A stretch of 64,000 nt of DNA from Aquimarina sediminis (GTDB taxonomy: Bacteria > Bacteroidota > Bacteroidia > Flavobacteriales > Flavobacteriaceae): assembly GCF_002895435.1 (NCBI RefSeq), contig NZ_POYJ01000007.1, forward strand, positions 124,001-188,000. The letters are read 5' to 3'. Shown piece by piece: positions 52,212 through 61,752 of the stretch. Under the pieces are notes generated by a model that searched no databases, was not told the DNA's origin, and saw nothing but the letters and a program-made list of their open reading frames with translations. Every line of letters begins with the position of its first letter. Positions within the stretch are counted from its first letter, which is position 1. The position numbers were made by a program, and so were the translations under genes.

Positions 52212-53822
52212 CTACGCCAGCATAGTTACTGGGTTTTCAAGATACTGTTGTAATGTTTGCAAGAACTGTGCTCCTGTTGCTCCATCTACCGTTCGATGAT
52301 CACAGGCTAAAGTTACTTTCATTGTATTACCTACAACAATTTGCCCATTTTTAACCACTGGTTTCTCAACTATTGCCCCAACAGATAATATTGACGAATT
52401 TGGTTGATTGATTATTGAAGTAAATTCCTGAATACCAAACATACCGAGATTAGATACTGTAAATGTACTACCACTCATTTCTTGCGGTGTTAGCTTTTTA
52501 TCTCTTGCTCTTATTGCCAAATCACGAACTTTAGTATCAATTTCCATGATATTCATATGATCTGTAAATGGTAATACCGGTACCACTAATCCATCTGGAA
52601 CTGCTACTGCAACTCCTATACTAATATGTTTATTATATACAGTTACATCATCTTTCCAACTTGTATTTACTTGCGGATGTCTTCTTAATGCCATTGCACA
52701 AGCTTTAACAATCATATCGTTAAAAGACACCTTGGTATCTGGCAATTCATTAATGATTTTACGTGAAGCAATTGCGTTATCCATATCTACTTCTATTGTT
52801 AGATAGTAGTGTGGTGCAGTAAACTTAGAGTTTGACAAGCTTCTTGCAATAGCTTTACGCATTTGCGAATTTTTCACTTCTTCAAAACCTTCTTCTCCCG
52901 CAGGGGTAAATGTTTGTATTGCTGGAGTCGAGGTTACTTCTTTAGACGGTTTTGGAGCGCTCGAAACGGAAGGTGTATAGGATTCTACATCTTTCTTCAC
53001 TATACGTCCATTTTCGCCTGTTCCTTTTACGAGAGAAAGATCTATACCTTTATCTGCCGCAATTTTCTTTGCTAAGGGAGAAACAAAAATTCGACCTCCA
53101 GATGTTGCTTCTACATTAGAAGCAGTACTTTTCACTTCCGTATTCCCTCCTTTTTCCGAAGATATTTCTTTTACAGTAGAGGAAGTATTACTTACTGTAA
53201 CACCATCTTTAAGATGAGATATATCTGTTCCGGCAGGTCCAATAATTGCCAATAAAGCGTCAACCGGAGCTGTTTGCCCTTCTTCTATACCAATATGCAA
53301 TAAAACCCCGTTATAGAAAGATTCAAATTCCATAGTAGCCTTATCAGTCTCTATTTCGGCCAGAATATCTCCTTCTTCAACAGTATCTCCTATCTTTTTC
53401 AACCAAGTTGCAACAGTTCCTTCTTCCATTGTATCACTAAGACGTGGCATAGTGATCACTTCTACTCCTTCTGGAATAGTTGAGGATGCTGCAGAAACAG
53501 GACTCGACTCTTCCACTTTTTCTTCTTTCTGCGCTTCTGTTTTTGGTGTTGCGTCTCCATTCAACAATCCAGAGATATCTTCTCCTTCTTCCCCTATAAT
53601 GGCAAGAAGCTGGTCAACGGGAGCCGTTTCTCCTTCTTCAATCCCAACATGTAACAAAGTTCCTTCATAGAAAGACTCAAATTCCATTGTTGCTTTGTCC
53701 GTTTCTATTTCAGCCAAGATATCACCTTCACTAATTTTATCTCCTTTTTTCACAAGCCACTTCGCAACAACTCCTTCTTCCATTGTGTCGCTCAATCGCG
53801 GCATATTAATTACTGTAGCCAT
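52212..53822 (-). CDS. pdhC: Dihydrolipoamide acetyltransferase (E2) of pyruvate dehydrogenase
   Basis: The 536-residue E2 core of the complex. Two lipoyl domains carry the lipoylated lysines Lys43 and Lys161 in EIETDKATMEFES repeated almost exactly. Ala/Ser/Pro/Glu-rich linkers follow. The E1/E3-binding domain lies at about 246-280 (FVSPLAKKIAADKGIDL). The catalytic acetyltransferase domain ends with DHRTVDGATG (His509, Asp513). It transfers acetyl groups to CoA in pyruvate oxidation. It follows pdhA by three bases; E1-beta and E3 are elsewhere, as usual in Bacteroidota. Confidence 0.95.
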   Translation of the reverse strand: MATVINMPRLSDTMEEGVVAKWLVKKGDKISEGDILAEIETDKATMEFESFYEGTLLHVGIEEGETAPVDQLLAIIGEEGEDISGLLNGDATPKTEAQKEEKVEESSPVSAASSTIPEGVEVITMPRLSDTMEEGTVATWLKKIGDTVEEGDILAEIETDKATMEFESFYNGVLLHIGIEEGQTAPVDALLAIIGPAGTDISHLKDGVTVSNTSSTVKEISSEKGGNTEVKSTASNVEATSGGRIFVSPLAKKIAADKGIDLSLVKGTGENGRIVKKDVESYTPSVSSAPKPSKEVTSTPAIQTFTPAGEEGFEEVKNSQMRKAIARSLSNSKFTAPHYYLTIEVDMDNAIASRKIINELPDTKVSFNDMIVKACAMALRRHPQVNTSWKDDVTVYNKHISIGVAVAVPDGLVVPVLPFTDHMNIMEIDTKVRDLAIRARDKKLTPQEMSGSTFTVSNLGMFGIQEFTSIINQPNSSILSVGAIVEKPVVKNGQIVVGNTMKVTLACDHRTVDGATGAQFLQTLQQYLENPVTMLA

Positions 53823-53825
53823 AAT

Positions 53826-54827
53826 TTATTGTGGTTTGTGTGATAAAAATGGATAATCGTCCTGCTCGTATACAACGTCGTACATTACATTCTTTTCTGG
53901 GAATGGTGATTCTTCTGCGAATTTTTGGCATTCTGCAACCCGATCTTTCACTCTTTTATCTATTGTAGCAATTTCATCATCTGTAGCATATTTTTTTTCT
54001 TTAATAATATCCAGCACCTGAGTTATTGGATCTATCTTTTGATATTCTGCCACTTCTTCCTTAGTACGGTATTTCTGAGCATCACTCATAGAATGTCCTC
54101 TATATCTATATGTTTTTAGTTCCAAAAATGTTGGTCCACCACCTGTTCTTGCTCTAGTAATTGCTTCATCCATAGCTTCTGCTACTTTTATCGGATTCAT
54201 AGCGTCTACTGGTCCAGAAGGCATTTCATAACCTTGTCCTAATTTCCAAATATCTGTATGATTTGCCGTTCTTTCGACTGAAGTTCCCATAGCATATCCA
54301 TTGTTTTCTACACAAAATACTACTGGTAGTTTCCACAACATCGCTAAATTGAAAGTTTCATGTAATGAACCCTGTCTGGCAGCTCCATCACCAAAAAAAG
54401 TAAGTGTTACTGCATCTCTTTTGTGATATTTATCCGCAAATGCTAAACCTGCTCCCAAAGGTATCTGTCCTCCGACAATACCATGTCCTCCATAAAACCT
54501 ATGCTCTTTTGAGAAAATATGCATCGACCCTCCTAATCCTTGAGAAGTACCTGTAGCTTTACCATACAGCTCTGCCATAACTCGTTTTGGGTCTACCCCC
54601 ATACCAATAGGCTGAACATGATTACGATATGCTGTAATCATCTTATCTTTGGTAAGGTCCATTGCATGTAAAGCTCCTGCCAAAATTGCTTCCTGACCAT
54701 TATACAAGTGTAAAAAACCTCTTACTTTCTGTTGAATATAAACTTGGGCTAGCTTATCTTCAAATTTTCTCCAGAAAAGCATTTCTTCGTACCAATTTAG
54801 GTAAACATCTTTGGTTATCTTTTTCAT
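53826..54827 (-). CDS. pdhA: Pyruvate dehydrogenase E1 component, alpha subunit
   Basis: A 333-residue thiamine-diphosphate enzyme subunit. The TPP-binding motif starts with GDGAARQG (146-153) and ends with NN (175-176). The phosphorylation-loop-like YRYRGHSMSDAQKYRT is in place. It decarboxylates pyruvate with the beta subunit, which is not in this window. The start MKKITKDVYLNWYEEML is the family beginning. It is the first gene of pdhA-pdhC, with three bases between. No promoter is clear in front. Confidence 0.95.
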   Translation of the reverse strand: MKKITKDVYLNWYEEMLFWRKFEDKLAQVYIQQKVRGFLHLYNGQEAILAGALHAMDLTKDKMITAYRNHVQPIGMGVDPKRVMAELYGKATGTSQGLGGSMHIFSKEHRFYGGHGIVGGQIPLGAGLAFADKYHKRDAVTLTFFGDGAARQGSLHETFNLAMLWKLPVVFCVENNGYAMGTSVERTANHTDIWKLGQGYEMPSGPVDAMNPIKVAEAMDEAITRARTGGGPTFLELKTYRYRGHSMSDAQKYRTKEEVAEYQKIDPITQVLDIIKEKKYATDDEIATIDKRVKDRVAECQKFAEESPFPEKNVMYDVVYEQDDYPFLSHKPQ

Positions 54828-54977
54828 TTATAATTGTACTGATATATGACTAAAAAACTAGCTTCAAAACTAGTAATCACTTAATGTCTTCTCTTACTTT
54901 CTCAAGAAAACGAAAAACAAAAATAACATATTCGGAATTAAGGAAAAAGGAGTTTGCCCATAAAATCAACGAAAACG

Positions 54978-55460
54978 TTATAAATATGAATTATCAAAAA
55001 CGAGTGGCATAATATTAGCCAATGATGATGATTTTACAACTTTTCCTGTTTCTCCCATAAAATAAATGACAATTGGGCTGTTTTGTTTTTGTTCATACTC
55101 AGCAATTGCCTGCCTACAGGCTCCACAAGGGGGTGTTGGAGTAATTAGATTATACTTTAAAGATTTTGCCGAAAGCGCCATGGTAGTAATTGCAATTTCA
55201 GGAAAATTAGCGCCTGCAAAATATATTGCTGTACGTTCTGCACATAATCCTGATGGATAACATGCATTCTCCTGATTATTTCCCAAAACTACTTCGCCAT
55301 TTTCCAGTAAAAGTGCAGCTCCTACTAAAAACTTAGAATAGGGAGCATATGCTTTATCTCTAATCTTAGTAGACTCTCGCATTAATTGTTGAATATCTTT
55401 TGGCAATTCATCAAATGAATCGTAAACCTGAAGAACAGATTTTATTTCTATTTCTTTCAT
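54978..55460 (-). CDS. cdd: Cytidine deaminase
   Basis: A 160-residue zinc enzyme that deaminates cytidine and deoxycytidine. The zinc site is Cys73 and catalytic Glu75 in LCAERTA plus Cys112 and Cys115 in PPCGACRQ. The nucleoside-contact phrase VGAALLLENGEVVLGNNQENACYPSG (in part) is standard for the tetrameric form. It is cytosolic and works in pyrimidine salvage. It sits between porV and pdhA; a terminator separates it from porV, so it is likely transcribed alone. The order pdhC-pdhA-cdd-porV recurs in Flavobacteriaceae. Confidence 0.95.
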   Translation of the reverse strand: MKEIEIKSVLQVYDSFDELPKDIQQLMRESTKIRDKAYAPYSKFLVGAALLLENGEVVLGNNQENACYPSGLCAERTAIYFAGANFPEIAITTMALSAKSLKYNLITPTPPCGACRQAIAEYEQKQNSPIVIYFMGETGKVVKSSSLANIMPLVFDNSYL

Positions 55461-55587
55461 AAGGGGTTATTTAATACAATGAATGATAAATTCTTCAATA
55501 CATATCTGTTTAATTTTTTGCAACTAACAACAAAAGATTTTGAAGTAATTCTAAAAAACAACAGCCTCACAATTTACTACAAACAAA

Positions 55588-55619
55588 AAAAGTATCAAAC
55601 CCAAAGGCTTGATACTTTT
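55588..55619 (-). terminator. Terminator after porV
   Basis: AAAAGTATCAA (55588-55598) pairs perfectly with TTGATACTTTT (55609-55619); CC/GG extends the stem. It follows the porV stop by about 20 bp on the minus strand. Confidence 0.85.
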
Positions 55620-55641
55620 ATATATTATTACGATAATATTC

Positions 55642-56811
55642 TTAATCGTTGTACTCGTCTCCAAAATTAAATGAAAGACCAAAACGAAGCGTTCCTTCTA
55701 ATGGGCTCTTAACCGCAGAAGTAGAAAATAAATAAGAAATATCAAGATTTACAATATTATATCTAAATCCAGTTCCTAGAGACAAGAATTTACGTGCTCC
55801 TTTTTCTTCAGATTCGTTAAAATATCCTGCTCTGAAAGCAAACACATCACGATACATGTATTCTGCCCCAAGCGACCATGTAATTTCTTTCAATTCCTCA
55901 CTAAATCCATCTGGAGCATCTCCCCAAGAAGAAAAAATTGATCCAAACGCGCTTTTATCATTATACTCATCATTTGCAATTTGCTGCTCCTCTGCAGTTA
56001 TCACGCCGTCTCCATCTGTATCTGGATCCAAAGGTGTAGGAACTAATAATTTACTAAACTCTATAGACGGTGTGATTCGATTATCTTCATTAAAAATAAA
56101 ATCAAACGCCCCACCTAATCTAAAGTTCGTAGGTATAAAATTCTCTTGCCCTGCATCATCATACTTTATCTTAGGTCCGATATTAGAAATTGTTGCTCCA
56201 GCTCTCCATCTACCATTAAATGAATTAAAAGCAATCTCATCACTTCTATAAAAACCTGCTATATCAACCCCAAAGCTTCCTGCTGCACTAGCATCTGCTC
56301 CTAAACCTTGCAACCTAAGATCAGAACGTAAATATCTACCTGCTACAGCCATAGAAAATCTATCATCTAGCTTTAGCGCATAAGAAATATCCAACGTTAA
56401 TTCATTTGGTTTCTGAACATTAGGCTCATCATTTGGTCCTTGTCTGAATTCTATATCTCCAAGACTAAAATATCTAAAACTAGCTGCCACAGCACTACGT
56501 TCATTAATACGGTTATAATAATTCACATTTCCCAAAAATATGTCATTAACCAGATTACTTAAATATGGAGTATAATTAACCCCTACTCCTTGTTTATTTT
56601 TTACGTATACGTATTTAGCTGGATTCCATTGTTGAGAAAATGCATCTGCGGAAGTTGCAACCCCTTGATCCCCCAGACCTGCTGCTCGTGCATCTGCAGC
56701 TATTAATAAAAACGGTGTTGCCGTTGTAATTGCCCTGTTTTGTTCCTGCGCCTGTATCTTAAAAGTTAAAAATGTAATACACACTAGGCTAAGGGTTAAT
56801 ATTCTTTTCAT
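55642..56811 (-). CDS. porV: PorV (LptO), type IX secretion outer-membrane shuttle protein
   Basis: A 389-residue outer-membrane beta-barrel with signal peptide MKRILTLSLVCITFLTFKIQ. The start of the mature chain, AITTATPFLLIAADARAAGLGD, and QWNPAKYVYVK are hallmarks of PorV. The amphipathic strands alternate to a C-terminal aromatic end (GLSFNFGDEYND). PorV carries exported proteins to PorU, the sortase, at the cell surface. A -7 box TATATTTG (56841-56834) lies 23 bp before the ATG. In related genomes porU stands next to porV; here it is absent (see finding). Confidence 0.95.
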   Translation of the reverse strand: MKRILTLSLVCITFLTFKIQAQEQNRAITTATPFLLIAADARAAGLGDQGVATSADAFSQQWNPAKYVYVKNKQGVGVNYTPYLSNLVNDIFLGNVNYYNRINERSAVAASFRYFSLGDIEFRQGPNDEPNVQKPNELTLDISYALKLDDRFSMAVAGRYLRSDLRLQGLGADASAAGSFGVDIAGFYRSDEIAFNSFNGRWRAGATISNIGPKIKYDDAGQENFIPTNFRLGGAFDFIFNEDNRITPSIEFSKLLVPTPLDPDTDGDGVITAEEQQIANDEYNDKSAFGSIFSSWGDAPDGFSEELKEITWSLGAEYMYRDVFAFRAGYFNESEEKGARKFLSLGTGFRYNIVNLDISYLFSTSAVKSPLEGTLRFGLSFNFGDEYND

Positions 56812-57332
56812 ATCCTTTAAAAATTGAGTTTGACAAATATATAGTTATTTAGTTAGTAAGAATGATTGTGCTCTTATTTTTTTTCAAGCTGATTGTTTAT
56901 AAACGCTAATTTTGTAGATATCTTATATCTCTTTTTGTTTTCCAGTTTTAAAATCAGATAAAACATCTCAATATATGCTAATATTTCCTGTTTGACAAAG
57001 GGGTGTTGTCTTTTAATTTCTTGAATTAAGAATTAGAGATTTCTAAATTAAGAAACGTGAAGATAATATTAAATATGACTTTTTGCTTAACATTATCTTA
57101 TGAAATAAGATTTTTACCAAAAATTAATGCTCAAATATAATTTAATTGGAATGCTATATTTGTTGTTTTTATTAGAAAATGAATAATAAATAAAGAAATA
57201 TTGCGTTAAACCAAAGCCATTATAAATTCATAAAAAAATGTGAATTGATAATATTTTGAAAAAATTAGGGTAAATTTAACGTTTATTATTTATATTGCAA
57301 GCCCTAATTTCTACTTTAACGAACTTAAGATT
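56812..57332. other. Divergent intergenic region porV-gldJ
   Basis: 521 bp of AT-rich DNA between divergent porV and gldJ. It holds the porV -7 box (56841-56834), a second face-to-face pair of TATATTTG boxes (57139-57132 minus, 57155-57162 plus), but no protein frame of use. The large porU gene expected here in relatives is missing. A promoter for gldJ is probable but not clearly seen next to its start. Confidence 0.65.
56834..56841 (-). promoter_or_regulatory. -7 element of porV
   Basis: TATATTTG on the minus strand matches TAnnTTTG and leaves a leader of about 17 bases. A -33 TTG is not obvious. Confidence 0.5.
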
Positions 57333-59009
57333 ATGAGAAACGCGTTTATTTTTAAGTCGCTAATGGTACTTTCCGTTAGTGTTTTACTATTTAGTTGTTC
57401 TAAGAACGACTATGGGAGTAATTCTAGAGCCACAGGATGGAAATATAATTCCAAAGATGGCGGATTTCAGGTTAACACAAATTACAAAGAACAAGAAACC
57501 GGACCTGGTTTAGTTTTCATTGAAGGTGGTACTTTTACAATGGGTAGAGTACAAGATGATGTAATGCATGACTGGAACAACACTCCTACCCAACAACATG
57601 TTCAGTCTTTTTATATGGATGAGACTGAGGTTACCAATGTAATGTACCTAGAATATCTTGATTGGATAAAAGGAGTATATCCTCCTACCGAGCCAAAATA
57701 TAGAAATATTTATTACGGTGCGCTTCCTGATACGTTAGTATGGAGAAATAGACTTGGATTTAATGAGATGATGACTAACAATTACCTGCGTCATCCTGCA
57801 TATGCAAACTACCCTGTAGTGGGAGTAAATTGGATTCAGGCAATAGAATTTAGTAACTGGAGAACTAATCGCGTTAATGAAAGAATTCTTGAGGAAGAAG
57901 ATGTTATCAAAAAAAATGCACCTTTCGAAGATGTTTCGGCAGAAAGTACGTTTGATACCGATACTTACCTAAACGCTCCTTCGCAAACTTATGGTGGTAA
58001 CGATGAAGCAATTAGAGGAGGAAGAGCCTCAGAAAGATATGAAAAAACAAATGACTCTACAGGTCTTTATATACAACGTAAAGATGGATTGCTTTTACCA
58101 AAATACCGACTTCCTACAGAAGCTGAATGGGAATACGCTGCTTTAGGTCTTGTAGAAATTAGAAGCTATAACATATATAGAGGTAGAAAAAAATACCCTT
58201 GGAATGGAAAATATACCCGATCTGGGCAAAGAAGAACCAGAGGGGATCAATTAGCTAATTTTAAACAAGGAGATGGTGATTACGGAGGTATTGCAGGTTG
58301 GAGTGATGATGGTGCAGATATTACTGCTCCTGTAAAATCGTACAATCCAAATGATTATGGGTTATACGACATGGCCGGTAATGTAGCCGAATGGGTAGCT
58401 GACATCTATAGACCTATAGTTGATGATGAGTATAACGATTTTAACTACTACAGAGGAAATGTCTATACTAAAAATGCTATTAATCCAGATGGAACTGTAA
58501 AAATAGTAATGACTGATTCTATTGTCTATGATACTTTAAGTAATGGTAAGATCATTGCACGAGTACTACCTGGAGGTATACTACAAGTACCTGTTGATGA
58601 AGACGACACGTACATGAGAACTAATTTCACCGATAGTGACAATAGAAACTATAGAGATGGAGACAAAAGTTCTTCTAGGTACTTTGAAGCATATCAAGAT
58701 CAAAATACTCCAAATAGAAGAATGTATAATGCTCCAATCCATTATGTAGGTCCTGATGCTGAAGACAGCACAAAAATGGATAAAAGATATGATGAATCTA
58801 GTAAAAGAACAACTATCGTAGATGATAAAGTACGTGTATACAAAGGTGGTTCCTGGAAAGATAGAGCATATTGGTTAGATCCTGCGCAAAGAAGATTTAT
58901 GCCACAATATATGGCTACTGATTATATTGGTTTCAGAAACGCAATGTCTAGGGTTGGTACTAAAGCAAGAAAGAAAAAAACACCAAGACACCAGAAACCA
59001 AAAGAATAA
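57333..59009 (+). CDS. gldJ: Gliding motility lipoprotein GldJ
   Basis: A 558-residue outer-membrane-associated lipoprotein needed for gliding and for the type IX secretion machine. The lipobox is LLFSC (Cys22). The body is an FGE/sulfatase-modifying fold (GFAT-type) with IEGGTFTMGR, YMDETEVTNVMYLEYL, PVVGVNWIQAIEFSNWRT, YRLPTEAEWEYAAL and YDMAGNVAEWVADIY. The C-terminus is basic (KARKKKTPRHQKPKE). It is the usual neighbour of porV and murF. It starts with the ATG at 57333. A terminator (59046) separates it from murF. Confidence 0.96.
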   Translation: MRNAFIFKSLMVLSVSVLLFSCSKNDYGSNSRATGWKYNSKDGGFQVNTNYKEQETGPGLVFIEGGTFTMGRVQDDVMHDWNNTPTQQHVQSFYMDETEVTNVMYLEYLDWIKGVYPPTEPKYRNIYYGALPDTLVWRNRLGFNEMMTNNYLRHPAYANYPVVGVNWIQAIEFSNWRTNRVNERILEEEDVIKKNAPFEDVSAESTFDTDTYLNAPSQTYGGNDEAIRGGRASERYEKTNDSTGLYIQRKDGLLLPKYRLPTEAEWEYAALGLVEIRSYNIYRGRKKYPWNGKYTRSGQRRTRGDQLANFKQGDGDYGGIAGWSDDGADITAPVKSYNPNDYGLYDMAGNVAEWVADIYRPIVDDEYNDFNYYRGNVYTKNAINPDGTVKIVMTDSIVYDTLSNGKIIARVLPGGILQVPVDEDDTYMRTNFTDSDNRNYRDGDKSSSRYFEAYQDQNTPNRRMYNAPIHYVGPDAEDSTKMDKRYDESSKRTTIVDDKVRVYKGGSWKDRAYWLDPAQRRFMPQYMATDYIGFRNAMSRVGTKARKKKTPRHQKPKE

Positions 59010-59045
59010 TATTAGAATACTATTAATGTTCGTTATAAACATAAG

Positions 59046-59077
59046 AGCCCTGTACACAATTTCTGTCAGGGCTTTTT
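59046..59077 (+). terminator. Terminator between gldJ and murF
   Basis: AGCCCTG (59046-59052) and CAGGGCT (59067-59073) form a 7-bp stem, followed by five T. It ends gldJ 37 bp after its stop. Confidence 0.75.
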
Positions 59078-59092
59078 ACTATTTCATGATTA

Positions 59093-60373
59093 ATGACTAT
59101 TTCCCAAATACATCAACTATTTTTAGAAAGTACTGGTGTCTGCACAGATACTAGAAAAATTAAACCGAATACCATTTTCTTTGCCTTGAAAGGAGATAAC
59201 TTCAATGGAAATTTGTACGCAAAAAAAGCCATAGAACTTGGAGCTTCTTATGCCATAATTGATGAAATTGATTTTAAAGAATCTGAAAAATATATTGTTG
59301 TAGACAATGTTCTAAAAACATTACAAAATTTAGCTTCTTATCATCGTAAATATCTCGGCACTCCAATTATAGCACTTACTGGAAGTAATGGAAAAACAAC
59401 TACTAAAGAATTAATCAATAGCGTGCTTTCTTCTGGTTATAATACTACTGCCACGGTCGGTAACTTAAATAATCATATTGGAGTTCCTCTTACACTTTTA
59501 TCGATGACTAAAGATACCGAAATAGGGATTGTAGAAATGGGAGCAAATCATATAGGTGAAATAGATTTTTTATGCTCTATTGCTACCCCTGATTACGGGT
59601 ATATTACAAACATTGGGAAAGCTCACTTAGAAGGTTTTGGAAGTATTGAAGGAGTATTTCAAGGAAAAACAGAGCTATATAAGCATTTAAGAAAATATAA
59701 TAAATTGGTCTTTCTCAATCTGGATGAAAAACAACTAGCCGATGCATCAATTGGGATAAACTCCTATAGTTTTTCACAATCTAATATCAATGGTAATACT
59801 ATTGTTGAATTAACAGATGTTAATCCAAATGTTACCATCACTTTTAATGAATTAGCAATACATAGTAATCTAATTGGTAAGTATAACTATACAAATATAG
59901 CAGCCGCTATAACTATTGGGGATTATTTCAAAATCAAACCTGATCAGATTAAACGTGCTATCGAATCTTACACTTCTACAAATAATCGCTCTCAGATTAT
60001 TAAAATAAAACAGCATACCGTTATTCTGGATGCTTATAATGCCAACCCAACAAGTATGAATGCAGCTATCAATAATTTTGTTCAGCTGAACTACGACTCT
60101 AAAATTGTTTTTCTGGGAGATATGTTTGAGTTAGGTGATGAATCGCAATTAGAACATCAAAAAGTAGTTGATTTAATTAGCACTGCAAAGATTGATAAAA
60201 TATACTTACTTGGAGATATTTTTTTTAACACCAAATGTGAGGATTCTAGGATTAATAAATTTAAATCATTTGATGATCTTGCAGCAAATTGGAAGATAGA
60301 GAATAAAAACGGAGGTATTCTTATCAAAGGATCACGAGGAATGCAACTTGAAAGAATAATTGATCTTCTCTAA
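59093..60373 (+). CDS. murF: UDP-MurNAc-tripeptide:D-Ala-D-Ala ligase
   Basis: Adds D-Ala-D-Ala to the UDP-MurNAc tripeptide, the last cytosolic step for murein precursors. It has 426 residues and the three Mur domains: the N-terminal substrate domain with TDTRKIKPNTIFFALKGDNF, the central ATPase domain with TGSNGKTTTKEL (96-107) and EMGANHIGEI, and the C-terminal domain with LDAYNANPTSM. The ATG at 59093 is chosen; another two codons upstream in a different frame is not in phase. It starts 16 bp after the gldJ terminator. Its TAA overlaps the DUF2652 gene end by four bases. Confidence 0.96.
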   Translation: MTISQIHQLFLESTGVCTDTRKIKPNTIFFALKGDNFNGNLYAKKAIELGASYAIIDEIDFKESEKYIVVDNVLKTLQNLASYHRKYLGTPIIALTGSNGKTTTKELINSVLSSGYNTTATVGNLNNHIGVPLTLLSMTKDTEIGIVEMGANHIGEIDFLCSIATPDYGYITNIGKAHLEGFGSIEGVFQGKTELYKHLRKYNKLVFLNLDEKQLADASIGINSYSFSQSNINGNTIVELTDVNPNVTITFNELAIHSNLIGKYNYTNIAAAITIGDYFKIKPDQIKRAIESYTSTNNRSQIIKIKQHTVILDAYNANPTSMNAAINNFVQLNYDSKIVFLGDMFELGDESQLEHQKVVDLISTAKIDKIYLLGDIFFNTKCEDSRINKFKSFDDLAANWKIENKNGGILIKGSRGMQLERIIDLL

Positions 60374-61458
60374 TTTTTTGCTATATCATTGTTTTTTATA
60401 AATGCTTCTAGATTTCCTATTGATGTTTTTATAGATTTCTTTATTGCTTTTTTTATAAATAGCCATAACAAAATTTTACTGAATAATGATTTTGCCTTTA
60501 GATAGGTTTCAACAGTTAGAGTACAACTGTTTTCTGATCTAGGTTTTATAATAAAAAATTGATACATTTTTTCAATAGGGGCATCCGTAGTTAACTCTCC
60601 GTAGACAATTTCATTTGATTCTGCTTCCTTAGTAACTGTAGTAAAATTTAAGCGTTTCCCATCAATAACACATACATGTTCTGTTCCTAGGCGGGTGACT
60701 TCATCTGGATTATACTCGAATTTATCTACTCCTTTTACCCAATAATGTCTGTAACCATAATTGGTTATATATTCTAATAAGTGTAATGCAGATATTTCAA
60801 ACTCTGTTGTAAAAGCAATATCCGGTGGACACTTAAAATCAACCACTTCTGGAGTCTCAAATGGATTGAGCTTCAATTTATCTTTATCAATTTCAGAAAA
60901 CAAATATCCTATCTCTTTACCATCATAAGTATTCTTACTTTTTTTAAAATGGTATAGTTTGCTTTCATAACTTGATGATAGTCCAATAACTGTAGAAATA
61001 TCACTACTCAAGAGTGCATAATTATCACTTGCGATAGAATTCTTTAGTAGTCTATGTGCTTCGATAACCGCTTGACCAAAAGGTTTGCGTTTTTCTTGTA
61101 CGGTGATGAACTGTAACTCTCCACAATGTGCCACAACCTTTAGTTGTAAATTTGGAGCAGTAGCACATGCATTACATGGACATATTCGATTTTTCTCAAG
61201 CAGTTTGAGATGACTATAAAATGCTGTAAACATTGTTTCTATCTGCGCCAGTAATTTTTCTTGAGAAGGGACTTCTTTTTCTTTATAAAAAAAGAGAGCA
61301 TCTCCCTCTACCTCAGCAAGTTTCAAATTTTGCGTATTCGCATTAACAAGCACCTCTAATACTTCAGAAATTACATGCTGACTATGCTCAATCTCTGTAT
61401 TTTGAACAAAATGTGTAAAACCAGAAATATCTGGAATAAAAAGTAATGAATTTACCAT
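60370..61458 (-). CDS. DUF2652 protein: class III cyclase-like domain plus SRPBCC domain
   Basis: A 362-residue protein. The N-terminal half (about 1-190) fits a class III nucleotide cyclase fold: FIPDISGFTHFV with the metal Asp, LAEVEGDALFFY with a second metal Asp, LKVVAHCGEL (as in cyclase GIHxG), and GQAVIEAHRLLKNS (like GxxVNxAARL). A Cys cluster CPCNAC lies between. The C-terminal half (about 210-360) is an SRPBCC (START) domain with HYWVKGVDKFEYNPDEV. It may synthesise a cyclic nucleotide upon ligand binding, or be a dead relative (inference). There is no membrane segment. It is convergent with murF. Confidence 0.82.
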   Translation of the reverse strand: MVNSLLFIPDISGFTHFVQNTEIEHSQHVISEVLEVLVNANTQNLKLAEVEGDALFFYKEKEVPSQEKLLAQIETMFTAFYSHLKLLEKNRICPCNACATAPNLQLKVVAHCGELQFITVQEKRKPFGQAVIEAHRLLKNSIASDNYALLSSDISTVIGLSSSYESKLYHFKKSKNTYDGKEIGYLFSEIDKDKLKLNPFETPEVVDFKCPPDIAFTTEFEISALHLLEYITNYGYRHYWVKGVDKFEYNPDEVTRLGTEHVCVIDGKRLNFTTVTKEAESNEIVYGELTTDAPIEKMYQFFIIKPRSENSCTLTVETYLKAKSLFSKILLWLFIKKAIKKSIKTSIGNLEAFIKNNDIAKN

Positions 61459-61752
61459 AAAATAATATCAAAAAATTTGAGATTTTTTATCCAATTCTCA
61501 AAAAACTTTAGATGATATCACTCTTCTAAATTGAATAGTGTTATCGTTTTTTTAGCTCAGACCTTTCTTTTTTTATAACAATATACAAATCCTTATTGAT
61601 CACTTGTCCCTATGTCCAACTATTTAACCCTATATTAGTATACCTTCTTGCCATAGTATTCAAAAACGTAAAAAAAAAGATCCACACATATGCTGTGTGG
61701 ATCTTATCTTATTTAAAACATTATTTATGATACTTCGTACTATAAATGACAA
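61459..61752. other. Intergenic gap with a terminator
   Basis: 294 bp between the DUF2652 gene and the phosphopantetheinyl transferase gene, both minus-strand. Apart from the terminator at 61677-61705 nothing clear is seen. Confidence 0.6.
61677..61705 (-). terminator. Rho-independent terminator
   Basis: A perfect 12-bp stem, AAGATCCACACA (61677-61688) and TGTGTGGATCTT (61694-61705), with a five-base loop; on the minus strand eight T follow. It ends the gene at 61753. Confidence 0.9.

Noticed and set aside
55479..55670. Plus-strand frame of 63 codons between cdd and porV
   Set aside because: It runs through the porV terminator hairpin and into the porV 3' end on the other strand; composition is unlike a gene.
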